Positions 1-10,833 of a stretch of DNA of 64,000 bases are shown one piece after another. Location: assembly GCA_964035545.1 (NCBI GenBank), contig OZ037773.1, positions 675,751-739,750 of the forward strand. The letters are read 5' to 3'. Every line of letters begins with the position of its first letter. The first letter of the stretch is position 1. A program made the translations under genes and the position numbers. Below the pieces are notes generated by a model. The model did not search any database. It saw nothing but the letters and a program-made list of their open reading frames with translations, and was not told where the DNA came from. This DNA comes from Bugula neritina. Taxonomy: Eukaryota > Bryozoa > Gymnolaemata > Cheilostomatida > Bugulidae.

Positions 1-2294
1 GTAGTAGGCTACTACTACCTCTCGGCCTTCCTGCACTTGAGACAGCACAGCGCCAACATTTTGGTCACTGGCGTCAGTGTCGAGGATGTACTCCAGAGTG
101 GGGTCTGGGTAGGCCAAGATGGGCGCCGTTAGCAGGCAGCCCTTGAGGCGGTCGAACGCTCCTTGTTCGACTGGGGTCCACTGCCACGTCACTCCCTTTG
201 CGGTGAGCCGGTTTAACGGCTGTGCTATGCCCGCAAAGTCTGGTATGTATTGCCTGTAATACCCTACCAGCCCCAAGAAAGCCGGAGTCCGGTCAAGTCT
301 TGGGGGGTGACCCAGTCTTCTATTGCCCGTACCTTCTCGGGATCCGTTGCCACGCCGTTTCGACCGACAACGTGCCCCAGGTACTTAACCTCTGGCTGCA
401 ATAGAGCGCACTTGGAAGGTTTGAGCTTAAGACCGGCACCTCGGAGTCTCTCAAAGACCTCCTGCAGATGACTGACATGCGTCCCGAAGTCTGGGGAGAT
501 CATGATGACATCATCGAGGTAGATCAGCAGTGTCTTCCAATGGAGCCCGCTGAGGACTTGCTCCATCAGCTTCTGGAAGGTGGCTGGGGCGGAGGTTAAC
601 CCGAAAGGCAACACCTTCCACTTCCACAAACCGTCCCGTGTGATAAACGCCACTTTCTCCTGGGCGTCGGGACTCAGAGGCACTGGCCAATAGCCACTCA
701 GCAAGTCTAACGTACTGAAGTACTTGCTGCCGGCTAGGGCATCCAATGACTCGTCAATTTGAGGTGGGGGGTAGGCGTCCTGTATGGTTACGCTATTGAG
801 TTTGCGATAATCCACACAGAACCGCCAACTGCTGTCTTTCTTCCGGACCAATACGACCGGCGAGCTCCACGCACTATGGGCGGGCTCTATGAGGCCGCGG
901 TCTAGAAGATCCCGTACTTGTCGGCTAACCTCCTTCTTTTTTTCTGGCCCCAGCCTGCGTGTGGGTTGCCGGACAGGGACTGTTCCTGCAGTCAGCGGTA
1001 TTTCGTGTCTGACAACTCCAGTCAGCCCCACGTCATAATCTCCGCTGCTGAACACATCACCGTAGTCGCGTAGCAACTTCGCCATAGCTTGGCGTTCTTT
1101 GTTGCTCGCGCAGCTGCCACAGGCTGTATCATACAACTCCCGGAGATGTGCTGGGACTGTCCCTCGCCCTTGAGTAGGGCACCGAGGGAATGCCTCCGTC
1201 GCATCACCCAGCGGCGGGCCCACGTCCTCCTCTTGAACAGAGTGAAAACGGCCCAGCATAGACCCAGCCGGAAGCTTGACAGACTCGGTAAAGGGGTTGA
1301 CGCACTGCACTAAGATCTCCCCTTGTTCAGTCAGCTGATTCAGACTGCTGGCAAGTTGGATCCTTTCGTGCGCGCCTTCAACTACCCCGAGTCCAAAGAT
1401 CCGGCTATTGTTCACCCTGCAGTGAATGGTAGCCCGGGAGCGGCCTGGTATGGTACGGTTGCGTACCACCTGCACCCCTCCCACTAAAGGGCGGCCGAAC
1501 TTGTCGACGCAGGCGAGTTCTCGCCCGGACATCACCATCGCAGATTTACTAAAATCGATGTGACATCCGTGCCGTTTTAGGAATGGCATCCCGAGGATGG
1601 CGTCCTCCTTGAGCTGACTGACAATAAACGTCTCTTGGATCGTTTGATCACGGACTCGTCCCATCAGCTCAATTATACCATAGAAGGGAAGGCATGACCC
1701 GTCAGCTAGAGTGCCATACTCCCCCTCGTATGGTTCCATCTCGCCCCTGACCTTACCACTGAGGGTGTCGAAGAGTTGGCGGCTTAAGAGGTTCGTGGTA
1801 CAGCCTGAATCAATGAGGAAAGTAACAGCTTTGCCTTCCAGTTTACCGGGCAAGAAATAGCTGTTTCCATGGGGCTGTACCTGACTTCTCTCTTCAGGCC
1901 TTACTCTCGCAGGGAGTACCTCCCTCGCTCTGGGTCGCAAAGGAGATCTCTTGGGATGGTGGTAAGTGGGCCTTGGAGATGCCGAGGCTAGCTTTCCGGC
2001 TACCTTTGCTGGCTCCCATTCAGATTCTTGGGCTGGTAGCCCGTCGAATCGATTGTGGAAGGGCATGGAAAAGGTAGCGGCGGAGCGGAGCCCCTTGCTG
2101 GTCCGTTGCGGCTGTTGCCACTGTTGGTTGCCAGTACGCGGTACCCGTCTGGGTGACCTGCGTTTCTTCTTCCCTGGGGGTTTCATCGTCGGCCCGCAGG
2201 AGGTGGGAACATCTGCAGGCCGCAGTAGTTTAACCCCGGAGTTAGGAAGGGACAGTACCTGCGAAAATGTCCTTGATTTCCGCATTCCCAGCAA
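1..2294 (-). pseudogene. Pol of gypsy copy 1 (protease, RT, start of RNase H)
   Basis: One frame is open from 2294 to 264 (676 codons). Near residue 160 it carries an aspartic protease motif (FLIDSGCTTNLLS), and from about residue 470 a Ty3/gypsy reverse transcriptase with [12 protein letters not shown], the [13 protein letters not shown] block and the catalytic YLDDV. A one-base deletion near 278 shifts the frame. Downstream, 1-263 still encodes the connection region and the start of RNase H, with [15 protein letters not shown] read in the shifted frame. Integrase would lie beyond the left edge. The reading frame is -1 relative to gag. Confidence 0.92.
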
Positions 2295-3129
2295 AAACTG
2301 ACCGTTTCCCCCGGTGGCGGCGCCGGTGGCCGTACGGGCTCAGCGGCGGTACCTACTGGGGTTTGGGGTATCAGTGTTGCTATCAGTTTGGCCAGCATGT
2401 CTGTCAGTTGAGTGACTTTCGATGCTGTCGCTAACTGAGCCACGGCAGCCGTGGCGGAGGTTTCCTCCTCTCGTCCCGCTGCCGTGTCTGCGCGGTCTAC
2501 CTCCACTTGACGGGAGCTCCCGCGACTTTTATGCATTTGATTTGCTAGGAAGTAAGCTTCCCCCTCAGTCAGAGCATCTTCAACGGTGGTGACTCCCCTA
2601 GCTAGAAACTGGTGGTGGAGACCCGAATCGTCGACAGATGCTATGAAAGCGTCGAAGGTATACCTCTCGCGGTTGACTGGGGACAAGTCGCTGTATGCGA
2701 TCTGTGCCAGCTTCATGACCGCGGCGGCATGCTCCCGCAGCGGGGATCACGACGCAACCTCTGCAATAGGGCCCGGGCATCTGTAGCAGAGAGGCTGAAG
2801 CGGGCCCGCAGAGAAGCAAAGATATTATCGATGTCTACGCCCAGCCCATAAGGCTTGGCTTTGTCCATCAATGCCATTCTAAGCTTCAGCAGGGCCACCC
2901 TAGGGGGCCACTGGGCGACGTCCATTACGTCGCTAAACTCATGGATGAATTGCTCCACCTCTTCTTCGCCCGTGAAGGTGGGCGCCTTTAACCGGTAGCG
3001 GTCTTCAGTTAGTTCTCGCGGAACCCTTCGCTCTTCTACTACATGGTTAACAGGCATTGTCTCTACAGCATTGTCTCTACGCTCACCTTCTACTGCCGGT
3101 GGTTGCGTTCCAGCATTTTCAGTCTCCAT
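2183..3129 (-). pseudogene. Gag of gypsy copy 1, frameshifted
   Basis: Gag begins at the ATG at 3129, inside the sequence METENAGTQPP, and runs in two frames (3129-2713, then 2716-2183). The second part ends with a CCHC zinc knuckle, CWECGNQGHFRRYC (C-x2-C-x4-H-x4-C), the nucleic-acid-binding motif of retroviral-type capsid proteins. Compared with the gag at 42744, about seven bases are missing near 2735, which explains the change of frame. The product would be the structural protein of the cytoplasmic virus-like particle. The 3' end overlaps pol by 112 bases in the -1 frame, the usual gag-pol arrangement. Confidence 0.88.
2228..2234 (-). other. Candidate -1 ribosomal frameshift heptamer GTTAAAC
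   Basis: In the 112-base gag-pol overlap the minus strand reads GTTAAAC, phased in the gag frame as G TTA AAC. This is the phase needed for a -1 slip into pol. The same heptamer is known as a slippery site in some nidoviruses. A downstream pseudoknot was not tested. Inference from sequence only. Confidence 0.45.
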
Positions 3130-3141
3130 CTTGGATGCACT

Positions 3142-3159
3142 ATCCCATCGCTGCCACCA
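3142..3159 (-). promoter_or_regulatory. Primer binding site, probably tRNA-Leu
   Basis: Minus-strand TGGTGGCAGCGATGGGAT begins one base after the LTR. It is complementary, with one mismatch, to the 3' end plus CCA of an animal tRNA-Leu of the kind ending in CCCACCGCTGCCA. The tRNA match comes from general knowledge and was not computed. Confidence 0.65.
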
Positions 3160-3160
3160 C

Positions 3161-3466
3161 TGTTATGTTTTTCAGAATTAGGGTTGATATGCAATCCAGA
3201 GAGTCTAATTACTTGCTATAGAACTGCACCAGGATAAGTCGAGTGAACGAGTATATATTTTAAACACACTAATACATTACAAAAACGATACAAATACATT
3301 TGACAATTCACACATCTAGACTATTCAGCACTCTAACTTCGACTGACTAACAGCGGAAAACTACTACTGCTGCTAACTATCAAAACCGCTAATTGGCTAT
3401 CAATTGTTCCGGGTCAATTACGCGACCCTGTATACTGTGCTGCTGGTAGCTCCACGAGCCACCACA
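3161..3466 (-). repeat. 5' LTR of gypsy copy 1
   Basis: On the minus strand it begins TGTGGTGGCTCGTGGAGCTA and ends CATAACA, giving the TG...CA termini of an LTR. The first 30 bases match the LTRs of the 42-kb copy almost exactly, and the rest is diverged. Length is 306 bases. The primer binding site follows after one base. Confidence 0.88.
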
Positions 3467-4654
3467 CTATGTAACTGTTGTGACATACTGTTTGTTTATC
3501 AAGTGGGTCAGTTAGCTTCGAGATTTGAGATAATAAAGTGTTGTGACAGTAAGAAAGTTGGTAGTAATCTATTGCAGTACTTATCTATAAAACGCAACAG
3601 TGATACATACAAAAAATGACGCTTTTATATTTAATTACATTAATCTAAAATATAGTAATTTTTTAAATAAAGAACTCGAAATTGTACACTTACCTTTTAT
3701 TTTTGAACAAGCTTCTTATCCTGTTAAAATTGAAAGCTGTAATATTCTATTATGTCATTTTTTCAAGAAAATAAATGCATGGTGAAAGAAAATCTTTTTC
3801 TGGTTACCTAGTGAATATTATACGAGTGACAACAATGATATAACGAGGCTAACTAATCATAGATCAATCTTCTAGTACGTGAGATTCTGACCACGTAGTT
3901 AGTTGAAAGGTGTAATTTGTTCACTGTAAGCTAAATTTAATAGCTACCACCTGTCAACTTTACGGCTTACAATGCTCACATAGTTAACGAGATGCTAATT
4001 TTCATAGCCATAGAGTCTACACTACGTTGAAAAGTTGGCTGATGCGAGATGGTTACTTCTATAGCCGTAGAGGCGCTTATTATACTACTAGCAGTCTCAA
4101 TCTGAATATAGCGGTAGAAGAATTGCTGAGTATATGGCTTTTTTCTGTATAGTAGCATGGCTCAAGACAGTAGAGAGTAGAGACACCATTGTTTATGGAC
4201 TTTACAATGATGCTCTTTGATAGGGTAGAGAATATTATTGTTACTCTGTTTCTACATATATTGGCGAGTTGATAAATTCCTAACTTGCTACTAGTTGAAC
4301 AACATATAGGATTCCCACTTTGCTACTAGTTGAACAACATAGAGGAACATTATATTGCACAGAATGCTTTATTTCAAAAACTAAATTTTCTTGGGATTTT
4401 ATTAGACAGCTCAAATAAAAAATGCACAAAATTTATTTTGTTTCCCATACCATTCATCAGAAATAGAATGCATAAACTAAACAATAATTTATAATTATTA
4501 TTAAATCAAAGAGTGAAGAAAAAGTGTACACTATACAAATGCAAGTCTGAAAAAAAAATTGTGTGCCTACATTGCATTACATGACTTACTCTCATTTAAT
4601 TTTATTACATTAAATGGTTCACTCTTCCCACCCACTGCAATAACTGCTACCAAG
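3467..4654. other. AT-rich intergenic sequence, no gene seen
   Basis: No ORF with recognisable motifs and no convincing exon was seen. Minus-strand AATAAA hexamers at 4601-4606 and 4432-4437 could serve as poly(A) signals for the MED6 gene, which ends at 5048. A short direct repeat (ttgctactagttgaacaaca) occurs twice near 4285-4340. Confidence 0.5.
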
Positions 4655-5025
4655 AGCTGTAGTAACTGTTCACAACTGTAGTAAGCGCTGTTACAAACTG
4701 TAGTAACTACTGTTCACAACTGTAGCGACTACTGTTCAAAACTGCAGTAACTACTGTTCAAAACTGTAGTAACTACTGTTCACAACTGTAGAAACTACTG
4801 TTCACAAGTGTAGTAACTACTGTTCACAACTGTAGTAACTATTGTTCACAACTGTAGTAACTATTGTTCACAACTGTAGTAACTATTGTTCACAACTGTA
4901 GTAACTACTGTTCACAACTGTAGTAACTATTGTTCACAACTGTAGTAACTATTGTTCACAACTGTAGTAACTACTGTTCACAACTGTAGTAACTATTGTT
5001 CACAACTGTAGTAACTATTGTTCAC
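4655..5025. repeat. 22-bp minisatellite downstream of MED6
   Basis: About 17 head-to-tail copies of a 22-base unit built on GTAGTAACTATTGTTCACAA, with single-base variants between copies. It starts just past the MED6 stop codon on the minus strand, so it may be part of the 3' UTR. It does not encode a protein. Confidence 0.9.
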
Positions 5026-5047
5026 AGTGTCTGTTTCCCCTAAAAAC

Positions 5048-8000
5048 TCAGGCTCCTGCTTCAGTTTTTATACGAGAAACTTTGGCACTGGGCTGAGTGG
5101 TGGAAGAAGAATCGGTGAGCTCTCTTTTCAGTGAGACTTTCACATCCTTTATGTCTTCAGACTTTACCAGAGAAACATCTACAGTACAGTATTACCTACA
5201 GTTAGTACAGTATTACCTACAGTTAGTACAGTACTACCTACAGTTCGTACAGTATTACCTACAGTTGGTACAGTATTACCCACAGTTAGTACAATATTAC
5301 CTATAATAGGTACAGTATTGCCTACAGTAAGTACAGTATTGCCTACAGTAAGTACAGTATTACCTACAGTTAGTACAGTATTACCTACAGTTAGTACAGT
5401 ATTACCTACAGTTAGTACAGTATTACCTACAGTTAGTACAGTATTACCTACAGTTAGTACAGTATTACCTACAGTTAGTACAGTATTACCTACAGTTGGT
5501 ACAGTATTACCTACAGTTAGTACAGTATTACCTACAGTTATTATAGACTACCTACAGTTAGTACAGTATTACCTACAGTTAGTACAGTATTACCTACAGT
5601 TAGTACAGTATTATCTACAGTTAGTACAGTATTACCTACAGTTAGTACAGTATTACCTACAGTTAGTACAGTATTATCTACAGTTAGTACAGTATTACCT
5701 ACAGTTATTATAGACTACCTACAGTTAGTACAGTACTGTCGACAGTTGGTACAGTATTACCTACAGTAAGTACAGTATTACCTACAGTTAGTACAGTATT
5801 ACCTACAATAAGTATAGTATTACCTACAGTTAGTATAGTATTACCTACAGCTAACATAGTATTACCCACAGTTGATATAGACTACGTACCGTTAGTATAG
5901 TATTACTTACAGTTAGGACAGAGTTACCTACAGTAAGTACAATATTACCTACAGTTGGTACAGTATTACCTACAGTTAGTACAGTATTACCCACAGTTAG
6001 TACAGTATTACCCACAGTTAGTACAATATTACCTACAGTAAGTACAGTATTACCTACAGTAGGTACAGTACTACCTACAGTTAGCATTGATTAATTTTTA
6101 CATATTGCAAATGCTTACTTTGAGAAGTTTCTGTTTTCAAGGTAACTGCCGGCTGAGATACTTTCATTGGATATTGCCGGGCCAGCTCACCTAAGAACAA
6201 AATGGTATGACACAACGTAGTCGCTACAAGTATCAATTTTTATCCCCCATAGCGGAGTTGCCTTCCGTCTATGGAGAACAAATAGTATGCACTTAAAACA
6301 CAAGAGTTAAGTCTAATTCAATAAATAGAAGCAATTACGATCACTGAGAGAAAAAACATTTTCCAACATAGTATATGGAAGAAAAAGTACCAACAATTAG
6401 AGTTATAAGGTGTATAACACAATTTCCTTCATGCATAATATTATACTATATGCGGATATACCAAAAGGCTATCACTACTCATGTAGTCTCTACTATCTCA
6501 ACTTACCTAACAGTAAGTCAACCCTTTGCCTCTGAAACCAGGAGGCCTGCTCCTTGGGTGGCTCAACATCCTCCTCTGAAAACGATTTGAAGAACACAGT
6601 CTACACAAATTTAAACTTGGGGGATTCTGGTTACAAAATACATTAATGTACGCAGCAGGTTGGGTATTTATTGTACGCAACTTTGTAGAGCTTTCCGAGT
6701 TATAAACTCAGTTTCAAGCAAACAAATTATTATATTTAACACAGTATATAACAGAACAACAAATTTTAAAATTCTTTTAGCATATTTTCAAAGCCTTTGC
6801 TGCAGTTTGAGGACACATTATCTGCTATTTCAATGCATAAACTGAAAGTCTACATAAAGGAGCTTAAACTACACTCTCACCTTGACCTTTCTGCTCAGTG
6901 AACTGCCACCAGTAGCCTTTAGATGGGTGGTATCGGGCATGCTTTATGGCTGCAAATAGATCAATAAATGAATAAGAGTGCGTGCGAGCATGTGTATGCT
7001 GTATACTGTATATCAGATAGTATAATTGCAGTAAATATAATATTTTGTCCATATATATTGCATATCACATATAACAGATGTGTCCATGTAGAGATACTGG
7101 TATACACAGTAAAGAAATTTTGCTGTATAGAACGTGCTTTAGTTCAAAGTCAACGGGCCTCGCCGTTTCTGATAATGAAAAGAAATTATTAGACTCAAAA
7201 TGATAGCAGAGGCCGATAGAAGCGAAATATTTCGAGTTCAAAACTATAAACCTCACTGCAGCTGAACAAAACTAGATGGTACACTAAATATTGAGCTGGT
7301 TTTAAATGCTTACCTTTGTTGAGGGCTGCATTCAAACTAAATGTGGTGTTCATCTACAAAAATGAAATAATTATAAATATATATAAAAGCAGCTTTAGAG
7401 ATACCAAAAGCAGTAGTTGTACACACAATGATGACTAAAACAAATCCTGGCTTCAGTGAGCAATACACTAGTATACTAATACACTAGTATACTAGTGTAT
7501 TAGTATACTAATACACTAGTAGTAACACTGTAGATTGTTTTTCAGAATTTCCCTTATACACTATATTTACTTAAAAATTTATTCAGAAAAATCTACCAGG
7601 TCAAAACATAACCCAACCAATAATGAAGGGATTCATTCAGTGTATTATATCCAATAATGGATATGAGATTTCCGGGACTTCATCAATGTTAAAAAGCTAA
7701 GCCAAAAGTTATCTGTAATCTTAAGCCAGTAAATGTACGTCACCATCGCATGATTTCAACAAGTTGCATGAAATACGTTCAACAGACATTGATTGCGTAT
7801 GTTGATCTTATCAGGTCTTCTCAACCCAACTCAGACTGACTTAAGTCATTTATTAACGTGACTAGTACACCTAAAATCATGGTCTGAACAAATGACTTGT
7901 CTAGTCATTGCTGTGACTTCCCTCCAGCTCTTACAGATGTAAACTTACCATTCTAGAGTTGACTAGAGTGCAGACGTCAGGCGCCTTGTATATGATACCT

Positions 8001-9802
8001 CCGATAACATAGTAGTGAGCCATCGGAGTAACTGTAACACGTTGCTGATAAATAACAAGGCCCCAGCAACAAACTTATGACACATATACTATTACATAAT
8101 ATCAAATGCCATCAAATTACAATAAAACAAAATTTCTTGTCAACACAAAATATATACGAATGCTGAAAACAACAACATAATTGTAACTGTTTCTCTGTAG
8201 AATAATTGAGTAGACAGCTTCATATGAACTCTGGTTATAATGAATGTCAACACTAACTTATACAACATGTGAGGGGAGCCTAAACTTCTAAAATTTGTAG
8301 CAAGGTCATTGAACATTTCAGGACAAGTCAAGTCAAAGCTCTTAATTGAGAATTGAATGAGTCAAAGGTGCTGCCGCATGGAGCACAGTTCAGCAGAGAA
8401 CACACCGAGAGCTTTGTACGAACAGCAATATGGGCTGTTTTGTAGTAGATTTCACAGCGAACTAATTGATTCAGTACTATTTAGTGATTCCACTTTTTGT
8501 GTTACAGTCTTCTTTTTTGTTTAAATTGATTTTGTATTATGAAGAATACAGAGCGGTTTTGAAATTAAATAATTCACAACATGTGGCAGTGAAGAAACTG
8601 GCAAATGTAATTGGTCACTTGAGGCTACTCCAGCAGTGGTTGTTCACTGCAAAACTTTTCACACCTGAAATTCAGGTTCATGTGTCAGAAGCCGAACAAT
8701 TCAACTCGAATAAAAGAATCCTAGTAACTGAGTCGCCATGGTTTGAATTCAGCTTTGCCTTTAGGACAAAATTTTCATTACGGAACTACCAGTTACAACA
8801 AAATATTACATAGAAATCAGTGGGTGAAATCAGTAGCTGATAGCCTAGATACCGAAGGACATCTGGTCAGATCTGGTCACATCAAACTTCTGCAGGGTTC
8901 ACAGTATGTAAATCAGATGATTTTGAAAGAGTGAAGAGAAACAGCACAAAATATGTGTGGAAATTATTTAGTCCGTAAAACATCTGCAAATATTGGCCCT
9001 AAAAACATCATAATGAAGCAATGAACTAGGATGAAAAGTTTTAAATGGACTCACCACTTTCAGGACTCTGACGGTACTGTTTCCTGATTATATAGAGAAT
9101 GGGTGGCTGCACGTGCACCAGCTTGTATTCTATGCCTGTTAAATTTCTAGAAAAATATATAATTTATAATTATGCACATGGTTCTTTGAGACTTTAAAGA
9201 AAAAAACACAATTTATAATCATATACTCTATTCTTAGAGAGCCGCAGAAAACATATAATATATACTCTGTTCATTGATATTTCTCAAAAGCATAAAATAT
9301 AAAATATAAAATGTTTTTTATTATTTCTCTAGTAAAAAAAGTAAAAGTTGTTCAATCTACCGACAGTTTTAAAAGAATTAGTCCATAACATATATAAAGT
9401 GAGATATTCTATTAGTATAGCAGGTGGTCAGTAGAAAGACATATTGAAAGCAAATTTAGAATCTACACAGACAAACAGACAGACAAACAGGCATATTTTG
9501 ACCTACACTAGTTGTTCAATAGATTGGCGCTGCATCTTTATAACCTCGTTGTTACATGTTCGATCATAGAACTTGCTTCTGCCAAAGTAATCCAAAATGT
9601 TGCCAGTATTGAGCAAGGGTATCCATGATGAATCATGCCAAGATATTCCTAGCTCTTAACAGAAAATAGATTGCAAAAGCTAACCTATGTTGAAATGTGA
9701 AAAAACAATAATGAAATTATGCATAAACAAAACTTGGGGCAACTTTTCTGAGGCAGAAAATTAAATTGTATAGCAAAATTATTACTAACCTTCATCAGCC
9801 AT
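5048..9802 (-). CDS. MED6: Mediator complex subunit 6
   Basis: Nine coding exons: 9802-9790, 9648-9507, 9146-9055, 8031-7949, 7353-7314, 6949-6881, 6575-6507, 6190-6119, 5178-5048. Together they make 711 bases (236 residues; human MED6 has about 246). All junctions are GT-AG and keep phase. Family blocks are present in order: [74 protein letters not shown] and [13 protein letters not shown]6 is a head-module subunit of Mediator, the nuclear co-activator bridging transcription factors and RNA polymerase II. The first coding exon holds only ATG plus ten bases. The C-terminal tail is poorly conserved and lysine-rich, with three psi-K-x-E motifs (VKSE, LKRE, IKTE) that would suit sumoylation. The last intron is almost wholly a 21-bp minisatellite. 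The gene appears intact. Confidence 0.95.
5185..6087. repeat. 21-bp minisatellite inside the last MED6 intron
   Basis: About 43 copies of a 21-base unit containing TACAGTATTACCTACAGTTA, with scattered substitutions. Because 21 is a multiple of three it stays open in several frames and yields false ORFs (VQYYLQL or VSTVLPT repeats). It fills the intron between MED6 exons 6190-6119 and 5178-5048. Read on the transcribed strand, most units contain CTGTAGGTAATA. Confidence 0.93.
7469..7510. repeat. 42-bp perfect palindrome in a MED6 intron
   Basis: The two 21-base halves are exact reverse complements centred at 7489/7490 (core AATACACTAGTATACTAGTG and onward). It lies in the intron between exons 8031-7949 and 7353-7314. 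It could extrude as a cruciform or form a hairpin in the pre-mRNA. No function is evident. Confidence 0.85.
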
Positions 9803-10710
9803 TATGTGTTGAAGCAGGGAAAACTAAATAAAAAAATCAAATTTTGTGAGTATAAGGCAATGATCACATAAATGATATAATTAAACAAAACTAGTGTGCT
9901 GTTGAAGTTGTTTACAAATCGGAGTGCAAGGAATAACGAGGAATGTATAGTGAGTAGTAGGTTATATGAGCTTCCATTTACTCAGTGATAAGGAGTAATA
10001 CACAAACACACTCTCACACATTTCCTGAGAAGTACTGTCACATTTGTTTGGTATAACAACAGTGTGATTTAAAGCTATAGACTTCATAATTATGACATTT
10101 AATGTAGCAGTGACAGAATGAGAATGACTGTAATAAAAAGTTAAATTACTTTAAACGATTTTACCAAAAACCCAACGTCAATAAACAATCAGGAATAACA
10201 ATTAACAACAAAAATTACTATTAGTATTATTTGAATTTAAAGTTGAAATGGTAGAGCTTGGTACAAGAGAATAAAAATCAATTTCATTTACATTCATATC
10301 AGGCCGAGACAGAGTTTAGATACACTGACTTCGTGCTCAAGTTGGACCGTCGTAAACGTGATGGAAGCCTTTTCATCAGTTTTATTTTAAATCTGCTCAT
10401 ATTGAGATTATACTCATAGTCATTTGATAATCACAATAACATAATGATAATGATAATTAAAACAACATTAATATTATTATCAATAAAAAATTGATTCTAA
10501 AAGTAAATTTAAAAATAATTGATAATTATTATCTAGAAGTAATAGTAGAACTACTATCACTACCGGTACCACTACCACTACCAGTACCGCTACCATTACT
10601 AGAAAATTTATTAGCTTTTATCAATATTCAATAAACGAATAACATTAATTCACTAATGAGTATTTCACTATCACTATGACTAATACCTGTCGATACCTGT
10701 CGATGTTATT
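9803..10710. other. Upstream flank of MED6, no further gene seen
   Basis: AT-rich sequence upstream of the MED6 start codon. It should contain the 5' UTR and promoter, but no TATA box or other element could be chosen with confidence. From about 10425 to 10700 it becomes cryptically simple (TNA-type triplets, such as the actaccactaccagtacc stretch near 10570). Confidence 0.5.
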
Positions 10711-10833
10711 TCCACACTGGACTTCCCTAGAGGGAAGAAGGGGTGTGCCTCATATAAAAAACTAAGTTGTCAGTACTTGGACAGTAATCTAAAAAGTGTT
10801 AACATTCTTGTGCAGATTAACTTAACAGGCTAA

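Larger units (their letters stand above)
1..3466 (-). mobile_element. Ty3/gypsy LTR retrotransposon, copy 1 (partial)
   Basis: A 5' LTR (3161-3466), primer binding site, gag and pol lie in order on the minus strand. The element leaves the window at position 1, inside the RNase H part of pol, so its 3' end is not visible. The order protease, reverse transcriptase, RNase H and the close match to the element at 42.4-48.4 kb assign it to Ty3/gypsy. Gag has a 7-base deletion near 2735 relative to the other copy, and pol has a one-base deletion near 278, so this copy is inactive. Its LTR differs clearly from that of the 42-kb copy, so the two belong to different subfamilies although their proteins are very similar. 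Confidence 0.93.

Noticed and set aside
5097-6087. [14 protein letters not shown]-repeat ORFs
   Set aside because: 21-bp intronic minisatellite whose unit is a multiple of three, so frames stay open.
8032-8044. MED6 exon starting at 8044 after the acceptor TTATCAG
   Set aside because: It gives the wrong phase with the upstream exon; the acceptor GTTACAG before 8031 restores phase and the family length between SP and P(M/L)A(H/D)YY.
8466-8934. Plus-strand ORFs of 115 and 63 codons
   Set aside because: They lie antisense inside a MED6 intron with no recognisable motif or conserved pattern.
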